Assembly: GCA_002694345.1 (NCBI GenBank)
Contig: NZLV01000155.1
Coordinates: forward strand, 1 to 7,249
Length of the DNA stretch: 7,249 bases
Direction: 5' to 3'
DNA from: Maricaulis sp.
GTDB lineage: Bacteria > Pseudomonadota > Alphaproteobacteria > Caulobacterales > Maricaulaceae
Shown: in pieces, positions 1 through 6,334 of the stretch
Layout of the letters: the number at the start of each line of letters is the position of its first letter
Numbering within the stretch: the stretch's first letter is position 1
Program-made: the position numbers and the translations under genes
Notes under the pieces: generated by a model
What the model saw: the letters and a program-made list of their open reading frames with translations, nothing else
Told to the model about the DNA's origin: nothing
Databases searched by the model: none

Positions 1-1
1 G

Positions 2-952
2 GCCGGCTGGATCCCCCCGCTCGCTGCCATTTTCGCCATGGCGCTGGCGCGGGCCCTGTTCGGATCCCTCGGTTCGGCCACCAATCCGGCGGCCCAGGCC
101 TATATCGCCGACCGGACCAGCCCCGCAGAGCGGACCGAAGCGTTGGCCGGACTGTCCGCAGCCTTCGGACTGGGAGCCGTGATCGGTCCCGTCATGGCAG
201 CGACGCTGGTGGATCTGGTCGGGGTCCCGCTCTTCATGGTGATCATCTCCGCCACCGTGCTCAGCGGCGCCTTCGCTGTGGGCCGCTACCTGCCCGAACA
301 ATCCCCGCCGAAGCAGCAGAACCGGCCCATCAACCCCTTCGCGCAATTCGCCTTCGGTGCAGATCCGCGCATCTTCCCCTTCGTGCTGTATGGCTGTGTC
401 TGCTGGGTGGTCCAGTCCCTCAGCCTGTCCACCCTGGCCTTCTACATCATGGACAATCTGGAGCTCGATGAGAGCATGGGCCTGCAGATGTCGGCGATCG
501 CCCTGGCAGCCGGGGCCGGTGCCCTGATCGTGGCCCAGATCATCTTCATCCCGGCCATGAAGGCGAGCCCGCGCGTCCTGATGTCACTGGGCGCCGGCAT
601 CACCGTGGCCGGCTTTGCCATCATGATCGCTGCGCCGAACTATGCCGGGATCGTGACGGCCTATCTGCTGATCAGCTTTGCGTTCGGCCTGGCCCGCTCG
701 GGTTTCACCGGCGGGGCGTCCATTGCAGTGAAGCCGGAAGAACAGGGCCGGGTGGCGGGTCTGACGACCGCCACCGCCGGCCTGGGCTTCATCATCGGAC
801 CGGTGGGCGGGCTGTTCATGTACAACCAGATGGGCCATGTCGTGCCCTATTATGTGGCGGTTGTCCTGAGCGTGATCGCGTTCGTCATCGCCTGGTACCA
901 CCCCGGCATCCGGCGCGTGCAGAACGTCGTCGAGATGGAGCCGGAGACCTAG
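2..952 (+). CDS. MFS transporter, C-terminal part (5' end outside window)
   Basis: Inner-membrane secondary transporter of the major facilitator superfamily, most like the 12-helix DHA1 drug/H+ antiporter branch; the substrate cannot be read from the sequence. The frame is open from base 2, so the true start lies to the left, and the ATG at 38 falls inside a membrane helix and is not the start. The 316 visible residues hold about nine hydrophobic helices, which I read as TM4-TM12. The fifth helix carries a motif C-like GLGAVIGP, the hallmark of antiporters, repeated in TM11 as GLGFIIGPVGG. A hydrophilic loop (about residues 99-120 of the visible part, with SPPKQQNRP) separates the two six-helix halves. 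The preceding PAAQAYIADRTSPAERTEAL segment is the usual TM4-TM5 loop of this branch. The gene ends with TAG, 3 bases from the stop of the convergent transglycosylase gene. Family is confident; function as an efflux pump is inference. Confidence 0.9.
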   Translation, partial: AGWIPPLAAIFAMALARALFGSLGSATNPAAQAYIADRTSPAERTEALAGLSAAFGLGAVIGPVMAATLVDLVGVPLFMVIISATVLSGAFAVGRYLPEQSPPKQQNRPINPFAQFAFGADPRIFPFVLYGCVCWVVQSLSLSTLAFYIMDNLELDESMGLQMSAIALAAGAGALIVAQIIFIPAMKASPRVLMSLGAGITVAGFAIMIAAPNYAGIVTAYLLISFAFGLARSGFTGGASIAVKPEEQGRVAGLTTATAGLGFIIGPVGGLFMYNQMGHVVPYYVAVVLSVIAFVIAWYHPGIRRVQNVVEMEPET

Positions 953-955
953 GGA

Positions 956-2164
956 CTAGCCGCCCGCCGCTTCCATCACCGCCGTATGCGCCTGCCGCCC
1001 GACATAGCCGTCGGCCAGGAGGCCGCGGGAACGCTGGAAGGCGCGCAGGGCGGCGCGGGTATTGGGGCCGGCAATGCCATCCGGCGTGCCCGAATTGAAG
1101 CCGAGACCATTGAGCGCGGCCTGGAGTTCGCGGGTCTGGGTGCGATTGATCGGCGGATTGCCTTCCGGCCAGGGACCTTCAAACGCTTCACCCCCGGCAA
1201 TCCGATCTGCCAGATGGGCCACGCCGATCGCGTAGGATGTCGAGTTGTTATAGCGCTTGATGACCCGGAAATTCTCGAAGGTCAGGAAGCCCGGACCGGA
1301 ACCACCGGCCGGCAATTCCAGACGGGCCGAACGCATCAGGTGATCGGCCTGCCACTCGCCCCGGGCCGGGGTAATCCCCAGCTGCGCCCACCGGGCAACG
1401 GGACGGCTCTCATTGGGCTGCCAGGCCGCAAAATCAAAGCCTTCGGGCAGGTCGACTTCCAGGATCGCCGGGGCGCCGAGGGTCCAGCCGGCCCGGCTGA
1501 GCAGATTGGCCGCCGAGGCCAGGGCGTCACCCTCATGGGTCCAGATATTGCGACGGCCATCGCCATCCCAGTCCTGCGCACGCTCGAGATAGGTCGAGGG
1601 GATGAATTGCATCTGCCCCATCGCGCCGGCCCAGGAACCGGTCAGTTGCTCACGCGTGGCGAAGCCGCGATCCAGCATCTCCCCGACAGCGATCAGCTCA
1701 CCCTCGGCCCAGCTGCGGCGGCGGCCTTCCCAGGCCAGGGTCGCCAGCGCCTGGACGATGTCATTATTGCCCGGAATGGCACCATAGGAGCTTTCCAGCC
1801 CCCAGATCGCGACCAGGATTTCCGGGCGGACCTGGTATTGCTCGGCAACAGCATCCACCGTCGCGCGATTGCGGGCATAGGCGTCCCGGCCATTGCGGAT
1901 GCGCAGGTCCGAGGCGGCAATGTCCAGATAGCTCCAGATCGGGCGGACAAACTCCGGCTGCGAGCGATCGGATTCGATGATCCGCATTTCCGGTTCCAGA
2001 CCGTCAAGCATGGCCGCGATCGTGGCGTCCGATGTCCCGGCCTCACTCAGCCGTCCACGGAAACCCTCCATCCAGTCGGCAAAGCTTTCGCCTTCAGGCT
2101 GGGCCAGGGCGTGGGTCGAGATCAGGGCCAGGCCAAGCCCGGCAGCCAGAATTTTGCGGATCAT
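956..2164 (-). CDS. Lytic murein transglycosylase, MltB/Slt35 family, with C-terminal peptidoglycan-binding domain
   Basis: Predicted periplasmic enzyme that cleaves the MurNAc-GlcNAc bond of peptidoglycan, leaving 1,6-anhydro-MurNAc ends (family knowledge). The 402 residues begin with a signal peptide (1-21, cut after ALA) without a lipobox cysteine, so it is probably soluble, unlike the E. coli MltB lipoprotein. The catalytic domain covers about 27-325. Glu124 in WGLESSYG matches the family's catalytic glutamate, and GSWAGAMGQMQFIPSTY (176-192) is the conserved substrate-groove motif. D198, D200 and D202 in DWDGDGRRNIW resemble the EF-hand-like calcium loop of Slt35. Residues 343-397 form a PG_binding_1 domain (LNGLGFNSGTPDGIAGPNTR). 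The ATG overlaps the upstream DUF1194 stop as ATGA and has a GAGGAA ribosome site, so this is the last gene of a coupled three-gene unit. No symbol is given because several paralogues of this type usually occur in one genome. Confidence 0.94.
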   Translation of the reverse strand: MIRKILAAGLGLALISTHALAQPEGESFADWMEGFRGRLSEAGTSDATIAAMLDGLEPEMRIIESDRSQPEFVRPIWSYLDIAASDLRIRNGRDAYARNRATVDAVAEQYQVRPEILVAIWGLESSYGAIPGNNDIVQALATLAWEGRRRSWAEGELIAVGEMLDRGFATREQLTGSWAGAMGQMQFIPSTYLERAQDWDGDGRRNIWTHEGDALASAANLLSRAGWTLGAPAILEVDLPEGFDFAAWQPNESRPVARWAQLGITPARGEWQADHLMRSARLELPAGGSGPGFLTFENFRVIKRYNNSTSYAIGVAHLADRIAGGEAFEGPWPEGNPPINRTQTRELQAALNGLGFNSGTPDGIAGPNTRAALRAFQRSRGLLADGYVGRQAHTAVMEAAGG

Positions 2165-2955
2165 CCATTCCTCGTCATGTCGCTCGGGTTCAACCCCGCA
2201 ATCTCGATGATAAGCTTGCGGCGCAGCGCGTCCACGAAATCCTCATGCCCATTTGTGGGCGAAATGAAGGCGCCCGGGCCGGTGATCACTTCATTTTCAA
2301 AATAGGCACTGACATTGATCGTCACTGACGGGCGAAAGGGATGCTGGCGGCTATTGTCGATCGGCAGCCCGTTCACCGTGACCTCGGCCGCATCGGCCCG
2401 GCGGCGGGCGGCGGACAGGCTGGGTCCGGCATTCTGGGGACCGTCCCCGGACAGGTCGACCACCAGACGCTGACCGGCATAGGCATTGCCTTCGATCAGG
2501 GAGACCGAATTGTCGATCGCGGCTCCGATCGCGGTGCGACGCCCTGAAATGAAAGGCGAAGTCGCCAGCGAGGCGGCGAAGGCCTGGGCGTCTTCCTCGG
2601 TTCCGATCACGGTCCAGGGGGCGACAACGCGTTGGAAATCGGCGTCGGCCCATTCCAGGTAGAGAATGGCGATGCGGCCATAGCCGCCGCTCTGGATAGC
2701 GGAGATGACTTCCGGGTCAGCGAGCGCGGCGACATGGCCCTCGCGCTGTCGCCGGGCCTCGGTCTCGTCGATCGAGGAGGACACATCCACGGCGAGGACA
2801 AGTTCCAGATCGACCTTCTCGCGTCCGTCCTCGGTATATTCCACCGGTGCGGGATACCAGTCCGGCTGCGGGGTCCGGCCGCCAGCGGATATCGCCCCTG
2901 TCACCCCGGCGCTGAGCCCGAGGACAAGGGCGAATGTCGCGGCCGTCCGCTTCAT
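2161..2955 (-). CDS. DUF1194 family exported protein B (VWA-like fold)
   Basis: Protein of unknown function in the DUF1194 family, which resembles von Willebrand factor A domains. It has 264 residues. A signal peptide (about 1-24: KR, then a hydrophobic run ending in AISA) points to export. The VWA-like domain runs from about 48 to 255. A complete-looking MIDAS metal site is visible: D57, S59 and S61 in AVDVSSS, T141 in GRRTAIGAA, and D171 in SGDGPQN. Other conserved blocks are EARRQREGHVAAL, YLEWAD, VNGLPI and YFENEVITGPGAF. It is a close paralogue of the gene just upstream: in a 71-residue block starting at V48 I count 49 identical positions. The start has no ribosome site of its own, and its ATG overlaps the upstream stop (ATGA), so translation probably depends on coupling. 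The stop overlaps the transglycosylase start in the same way. VWA domains usually bind protein partners through the metal; the partner here is unknown. Confidence 0.9.
   Translation of the reverse strand: MKRTAATFALVLGLSAGVTGAISAGGRTPQPDWYPAPVEYTEDGREKVDLELVLAVDVSSSIDETEARRQREGHVAALADPEVISAIQSGGYGRIAILYLEWADADFQRVVAPWTVIGTEEDAQAFAASLATSPFISGRRTAIGAAIDNSVSLIEGNAYAGQRLVVDLSGDGPQNAGPSLSAARRRADAAEVTVNGLPIDNSRQHPFRPSVTINVSAYFENEVITGPGAFISPTNGHEDFVDALRRKLIIEIAGLNPSDMTRNG
2168..2173 (-). promoter_or_regulatory. Ribosome binding site of the transglycosylase gene
   Basis: On the minus strand GAGGAA lies 3 bases before the ATG (the GAGG core is 5 bases away), inside the last codons of the DUF1194 gene. 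It supports the ATG at 2164 and independent re-initiation at the ATGA overlap. Confidence 0.6.
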
Positions 2956-3752
2956 GGCGCGCGGCCCAGCTCCGGACCGCCCATCGGCACAAGACGCAAT
3001 TCTTCCGGACTGGGCGCGGCACCGGCAATCTCGATCACCAGCTTGCGCAGGATCGCCTCGCGGAATTCCGCCTCGGTCCGGGCCGGCAGGACAAAAGCCC
3101 CCGGACCGGTGATGACATTATCCTCGAAATAAGCGTCCAGATGCAGCTCGACCGGACGCACCCAGCGCCCCTCATCACTGGAAATGACCGGCAGGCCGTT
3201 CACGACCACGCCGGCCGCATCGGCCCGGGCGCGGGCATCCTCCAGGGGCATGCCCTGGTTCTGCGGCCCGTCCCCGGAAATATCGATGATCCGGCGCGGC
3301 GCAGAATGCGGGTTGGTTTCAATGCGCTGGACGGCGTCGGCCAGCGCGGCCCCGATCGCGGTGTAATGGCCCCGTTCCAGCGGCGCAGCCGCCACCTGGG
3401 CCGCGAAATTGAGCGCGTCATCTTCCGAGCCGATCACGGTCCAGTCCGCCGCGGCGCGCTGGAAGCCGCTGTCCGCCCATTCCACATAGGTCACGGCGAT
3501 GCGGCCCAGCGGCCCGCCCTGGATGGAGCGGATGACATCCTCCGAGGCGAGCGCGGCGACATAGCCCTCGCGCTGCCGGCGGGCCTCTTCCTCGTCCACG
3601 GAATAGGAAATGTCGACGGCCAGGACGAGTTCGACATCGACGTCGTACTCATAGGCGTCCAGCCCATGATCATAGGTTTGCGACTGCGCCTGAGCACAGC
3701 CCGCAAAAAGGGCCGCCGCAGCGGCCACAGAACACAACGCCAAACCTTTCAT
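2952..3752 (-). CDS. DUF1194 family exported protein A (VWA-like fold)
   Basis: First gene of the coupled unit and paralogue of the next one; function unknown. It has 266 residues. The N-terminus (1-23) is a signal sequence. LFAGC at 15-19 resembles a lipobox, but Phe at the -3 position is unusual, so the protein could be a lipoprotein anchored at C19 or be cut after AQA at 23. The VWA-like domain spans about 37-245, with MIDAS residues D47, S49 and S51 (AVDISYS), T131 (HYTAIGAA) and D161 (SGDGPQN). Shared family blocks include EARRQREGYVAAL, YVEWAD, VNGLPV and YFEDNVITGPGAF. The C-terminus is about 12 residues longer than in protein B, a proline- and glycine-rich tail. The start is fixed by an in-frame TAG four codons upstream with no other start codon between, yet no Shine-Dalgarno sequence precedes the ATG. 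Its stop overlaps the start of protein B by 4 bases. Confidence 0.9.
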   Translation of the reverse strand: MKGLALCSVAAAAALFAGCAQAQSQTYDHGLDAYEYDVDVELVLAVDISYSVDEEEARRQREGYVAALASEDVIRSIQGGPLGRIAVTYVEWADSGFQRAAADWTVIGSEDDALNFAAQVAAAPLERGHYTAIGAALADAVQRIETNPHSAPRRIIDISGDGPQNQGMPLEDARARADAAGVVVNGLPVISSDEGRWVRPVELHLDAYFEDNVITGPGAFVLPARTEAEFREAILRKLVIEIAGAAPSPEELRLVPMGGPELGRAP

Positions 3753-3821
3753 CCGCGCACACTAGAAAGAGCCAGCCGCGGGAACAAGTTTCCATGCTGT
3801 AAGCTGAAGGCTGGCAGGCAA
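3753..3821 (-). promoter_or_regulatory. Short intergenic region with weak promoter-like and hairpin signals
   Basis: These 69 bases separate the dehydrogenase stop from DUF1194 gene A. On the minus strand TCTAGT (3766-3761) matches the sigma-70 -10 consensus at 4 of 6 positions and ends 8 bases before the ATG; no good -35 box is spaced from it. An inverted repeat, GCCAGCC at 3771-3777 and GGCTGGC at 3809-3815, could form a 7-base stem with a 31-base loop, followed on the minus strand by TCTTTCT. This is a poor intrinsic terminator. Whether the dehydrogenase is co-transcribed with the DUF1194 unit is open. Confidence 0.25.
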
Positions 3822-4991
3822 TCAGGCCCAGACCCGGTCATAGAGATCGACAATCTCGTCCGCTGTCGGCACCCGGGGATTATTGCCCGGAGATCCCGAG
3901 GCCAGCGCCTGCTCCGCCATCAGCGGCCGCAATTGCCGCCAGCGGGCTTCCTCGATGCCGAAACCGGACGGGGTGGGCACACCCAGATCGGCGTTCAGGG
4001 CCCGCAAACCATCCAGCAGGACCGCATTGGCCGCTGTGTCGGAGACCGCGTCATCGGCCCAGCCCATGGCCCGGGCACAACGGGCATAACGGGCCTCGGC
4101 CGAGGGCAGTGACCAGGCGGTGATTTCCGGCAGAAGCATGGCGTTGGAAAGCCCATGAGGGACGTGGAAAAACGCACCGATCGGCCGGCTCATTCCGTGC
4201 ACGAGGGCAACGGACGCGTTGGAAAAGGCGATCCCGGCCAGGGTGGAGCCGAGCAGCATGGCTTCACGCGCCTCGGCATCCTGCGGGTCCTCGAATACCC
4301 GCCGGATATTGGGGCCCATCAGGCGCAAAGCCGCGAGGGCCTGCTGGTCCGAAAACGGGTTCGCCTTGCGGGAGACATAGGCCTCCATGGCGTGCGTGAT
4401 GGCATCAATACCGGTATCCGCCGTCACCCTTTTGGGCAGGGAATAGGTCAGCTCCGGGTCCAGAATGGCACCAAAAGGCATATAGCCCAGACCCATGCAC
4501 AACATTTTCTCGTCATTTTCCGGATCGGTGATCACCGCCACCTTGGTGGCTTCCGAACCGGTACCGGCCGTGGTCGGCACGGCGATGACGGGAAGGCCCA
4601 GCTCGTCGACGATGCGCGGCACCTTGTAGTCGCGCATCCGGCCGCCATGAACGGCGAGAATGGACAGGGCCTTGGCGCTGTCGATGGCGCTGCCGCCGCC
4701 CACGGCGATCAGCCCGTCCACCGCATCCCCCTCAATGCCGGACTTCAGACAGTCCAGACCGGCGATGATCGAGGTCTCGGTCGGCTCCGGTTCGGTACCG
4801 TCGAACACGGCTGCCGTGATCCCGGCGGACGACAGGGCATCGAGGGCCCGTTCGACATAGCCGAGCGAAATCATGGTCGCGTCGGTGATGACCAGGGCCC
4901 GGCCGATCCCCGCCTGCTGGGCGACATGACCCAGCCGGGACAGGCTGCCCGGACCGGATTCCAGGATGCGCGGAAGGACAAGCGTGGACAT
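3822..4991 (-). CDS. Iron-containing alcohol dehydrogenase
   Basis: Cytosolic NAD(P)-dependent oxidoreductase of the Fe-ADH family (group III), interconverting an alcohol and an aldehyde or ketone; the substrate is not predictable from sequence. The ATG at 4991 gives 389 residues, the usual family length, and has a GGGGAG site 6 bases upstream. A longer frame from a TTG at 5069 adds 26 residues without family similarity or ribosome site and is rejected. The N-terminal nucleotide-binding half has AVGGGSAIDSAKA (96-108) and AVPTTAGTGSEAT (137-149). The C-terminal metal domain has the expected ligands D196 and H200 (DTGIDAITHAMEAY), H265 (LVHGMSRP) and H279 (HVPHG). R269 stands where FucO of E. 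coli has a histidine near the active site, as I recall its sequence; this HGMSRPIG form is common in a large subfamily. The C-terminal SGSPGNNPRVPTADEIVDLY is also typical. It is divergent from the protease gene. Confidence 0.94.
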   Translation of the reverse strand: MSTLVLPRILESGPGSLSRLGHVAQQAGIGRALVITDATMISLGYVERALDALSSAGITAAVFDGTEPEPTETSIIAGLDCLKSGIEGDAVDGLIAVGGGSAIDSAKALSILAVHGGRMRDYKVPRIVDELGLPVIAVPTTAGTGSEATKVAVITDPENDEKMLCMGLGYMPFGAILDPELTYSLPKRVTADTGIDAITHAMEAYVSRKANPFSDQQALAALRLMGPNIRRVFEDPQDAEAREAMLLGSTLAGIAFSNASVALVHGMSRPIGAFFHVPHGLSNAMLLPEITAWSLPSAEARYARCARAMGWADDAVSDTAANAVLLDGLRALNADLGVPTPSGFGIEEARWRQLRPLMAEQALASGSPGNNPRVPTADEIVDLYDRVWA

Positions 4992-4997
4992 GAAACA

Positions 4998-5003
4998 CTC
5001 CCC
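4998..5003 (-). promoter_or_regulatory. Ribosome binding site of the dehydrogenase gene
   Basis: Minus-strand GGGGAG, 6 bases before the ATG at 4991. It decides the start in favour of the 389-residue protein over the longer TTG-initiated frame. Confidence 0.65.
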
Positions 5004-5013
5004 GGGACTGGAT

Positions 5014-5029
5014 GGAGGAATTCCCCTCC
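5014..5029 (-). other. Small inverted repeat in the dehydrogenase leader
   Basis: GGAGG (5014-5018) and CCTCC (5025-5029) can pair around a 6-base loop; an EcoRI-type GAATTC palindrome lies within. On the minus strand the 5' arm belongs to an AGGAGGGG run that would bind 16S rRNA well but has no start codon at a useful distance. It may be chance or a small leader structure. Confidence 0.3.
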
Positions 5030-5041
5030 TGATTGAAGGCG

Positions 5042-5069
5042 AGGATAGGCCGCTCACCTGACGAGGCAA
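5042..5069 (-). promoter_or_regulatory. Candidate sigma-70 promoter for the dehydrogenase
   Basis: On the minus strand a -35 TTGCCT (5069-5064) and a -10 TATCCT (5047-5042) are separated by 16 bases, each matching consensus at 4 of 6 positions. Transcription would start near 5035 and leave a leader of roughly 45 bases containing the small inverted repeat and the GGGGAG site. Confidence 0.4.
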
Positions 5070-5082
5070 TCACCTTGCAGGA

Positions 5083-5110
5083 TTCGCCCTTTGTGCGAGC
5101 CTTGTATAGA
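5083..5110 (+). promoter_or_regulatory. Weak candidate promoter for the protease gene
   Basis: TATAGA at 5105-5110 matches the -10 consensus at 4 of 6 positions. TTCGCC at 5083-5088 lies 16 bases upstream as a poor -35. This AT-richer patch is the most promoter-like place on the + strand between the divergent genes, and would leave a leader of about 70 bases. Confidence 0.3.
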
Positions 5111-5174
5111 GTTAACGCATTGGTGGATGCCAGCGTGACGGTCCGGGACAGGGTCGCGCGCAGGCCGGTGTTTC

Positions 5175-5180
5175 GAGGGG
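5175..5180 (+). promoter_or_regulatory. Ribosome binding site of the protease gene
   Basis: GAGGGG lies 6 bases before the ATG at 5187 and supports that start. Confidence 0.65.
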
Positions 5181-5186
5181 ACAGAC

Positions 5187-6233
5187 ATGTTGAGCGTTTT
5201 GACCGGCCTGGGGGTCGCAGGCTGGAGCGGCATTGCCGCCATCATCATGCTTCTGGGCGGACTGGCCGTCTGGCAGCAATCGCGCGTGCCGGACGATGAT
5301 GACGATGTCATGCCGATCCCGGTTCCCCTGCCCAAACCGGCCCCAGCCGTTCGCAAACCGGCCCCGGCGGGTGTCGCCATGGCAGGCGGTCCCGGCACTG
5401 ACGGCCAGGCCACCATGCTGAATGATGGCAGCGGCCCGATCGATCACTCCCACCTGTCGCCCTGGGAAGCCCACAAGCTGGCGGTGGAACGCCGCGCAGA
5501 GGCCTTTGCCCGGCAACGCGGCAGCGTCGTCCTGAAAGTGATCCACCACGAATATGACGAGTATGTCGATGGCGACACGGCCATCGAGGCGATCGACATC
5601 ATCCGCACCGCACCGGACGACGCCCAGATCGATGTCATCCTGCACACGCCGGGCGGTATTGCCTCCGCGACGCAGCAGATCCTGCATGCGCTGAAGAACC
5701 ACAAGGGCAAGAAGACCGCCTTCGTGCCCTATCGCGCCAAGTCCGCCGGTACGATGATCGCCCTGGCCTGCGACGAGATCGTGATGGGCTCCAGCGCGGT
5801 GCTGGGCCCGATCGATCCGCAGTATTCCTGGATGCCGGCCCCGATCCTGGCCGAGCTGACCCAGCAGAAATCCGCCGACCGGATTTCCGACGAGATGATG
5901 ATCCTGTCGAAAATGGCGCAGCAGGCTGTCACCGAGGCCCGCCGCTTCTCCTGCGACTATATCAATGACGCCCACAAGACGGACGGCACCTGCGACCTGA
6001 CCAATGATCTGATCAATGGCGGCCGCAATCACGACTATCCGATCCTGCCGGAGGAAGCCCGCAAGTTCGGCTGCAAGATCCGCACGAACATGCCCGACCT
6101 GGTGTTCGGCATCTGCCAGCCGCCGCCCAAGGATGATCCGGTCCTCGTCGTCTCGATGTTCAATTCGCAACAGAAAGAGGGCGAAGCACCGGCCCCGGCC
6201 CCAGCGCCGACAAAACCGCCTGTGTTCCGGTAG
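5187..6233 (+). CDS. Membrane-anchored Clp-fold serine protease, SDH proteinase family
   Basis: Predicted ClpP/SppA-fold serine peptidase of the SDH proteinase family (PF01972 type). The 348 residues start with one membrane helix (about 5-29), then DDDDD (36-40) and a linker rich in Pro and Ala (43-62). The protease domain covers about 75-312. Ser186 in YRAKSAGTMIAL is the likely nucleophile, preceding the helix as in Clp-fold enzymes. HTPGG (153-157) matches the oxyanion-hole strand. GPIDPQ (207-212) and NHDYPI (281-286) are family blocks that could supply the acid and base (D210, H282); this triad is my assignment. There are five cysteines (C195, C256, C269, C296, C310). The acidic stretch after the helix suggests the catalytic part faces the periplasm, in line with the family's description as ClpP-class periplasmic. 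The C-terminal tail is a PAPAPAP-type run. No stomatin/NfeD partner gene is adjacent. Substrates are unknown. Confidence 0.88.
   Translation: MLSVLTGLGVAGWSGIAAIIMLLGGLAVWQQSRVPDDDDDVMPIPVPLPKPAPAVRKPAPAGVAMAGGPGTDGQATMLNDGSGPIDHSHLSPWEAHKLAVERRAEAFARQRGSVVLKVIHHEYDEYVDGDTAIEAIDIIRTAPDDAQIDVILHTPGGIASATQQILHALKNHKGKKTAFVPYRAKSAGTMIALACDEIVMGSSAVLGPIDPQYSWMPAPILAELTQQKSADRISDEMMILSKMAQQAVTEARRFSCDYINDAHKTDGTCDLTNDLINGGRNHDYPILPEEARKFGCKIRTNMPDLVFGICQPPPKDDPVLVVSMFNSQQKEGEAPAPAPAPTKPPVFR
5333..5365 (+). repeat. Short direct repeat in the proline-rich linker
   Basis: CAAACCGGCCCC occurs at 5333-5344 and again at 5354-5365, a 21-base (seven-codon) period, and encodes two KPAP units in the protease linker. 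This looks like a local in-frame duplication in a low-constraint spacer. Confidence 0.6.
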
Positions 6234-6261
6234 GGGTTTTGGTCGGGCCGCTGACGCAGCC

Positions 6262-6312
6262 GCCCCCTCACCCGGCGCTGCGCGCCACCCTCTCCCGCAA
6301 GGGGAGAGGGAG
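6262..6312 (+). repeat. REP-like palindromic repeat, copy 1
   Basis: The unit reads CCCCTCACCC, then a small hairpin (GGCGC-TGC-GCGCC, 6274-6286), then a large hairpin (CCCTCTCCC at 6288-6296 pairing with GGGAGAGGG at 6302-6310 over GCAAG). I recall very similar palindromes between genes in many alphaproteobacterial genomes. A second copy lies inverted 22 bases further on. It sits between two convergent genes, the usual location of such elements. Confidence 0.8.
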
Positions 6313-6318
6313 TTTATT
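6288..6318 (+). terminator. Possible intrinsic terminator of the protease gene
   Basis: The 9-base GC-rich stem of repeat copy 1 is followed on the + strand by AGTTTATT, a short T-containing stretch. It lies 54 bases after the protease stop. The T-tract is weak, but a stem of this strength between convergent genes would probably stop transcription from the left. Confidence 0.45.
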
Positions 6319-6334
6319 GCAAAGCTCTGACGTC

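Noticed and set aside
986..2305. A 439-codon open frame on the + strand, antisense to the transglycosylase
   Set aside because: It is a mirror frame of GC-rich codons: Arg/Gly/Gln-rich, without a recognisable domain or ribosome site, and it covers a clearly real gene.
3771..3815. An inverted repeat (GCCAGCC/GGCTGGC) as an intrinsic terminator after the dehydrogenase
   Set aside because: The 31-base loop and interrupted T-tract make it a poor terminator; a 7-base match can occur by chance in GC-rich DNA.
2934..4112. A 392-codon open frame on the + strand across DUF1194 A and the dehydrogenase 3' end
   Set aside because: It spans two real genes and the gap between them, has Arg/His/Gly-rich composition and shows no family motif.
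4155..5036. A 293-codon open frame on the + strand, antisense to the dehydrogenase
   Set aside because: Low-complexity Gly/Arg/His/Asp composition typical of an antisense shadow; no motif.
4992..5069. A 26-residue N-terminal extension of the dehydrogenase from a TTG
   Set aside because: No ribosome site, no family similarity, and it would overlap the best -10/-35 candidate; the ATG at 4991 has a good site and gives the normal length.
5112..6170. A 352-codon open frame on the - strand, antisense to the protease
   Set aside because: It mirrors the protease gene, is rich in Arg/Gly/Asp/Val, and has no ribosome site or domain.
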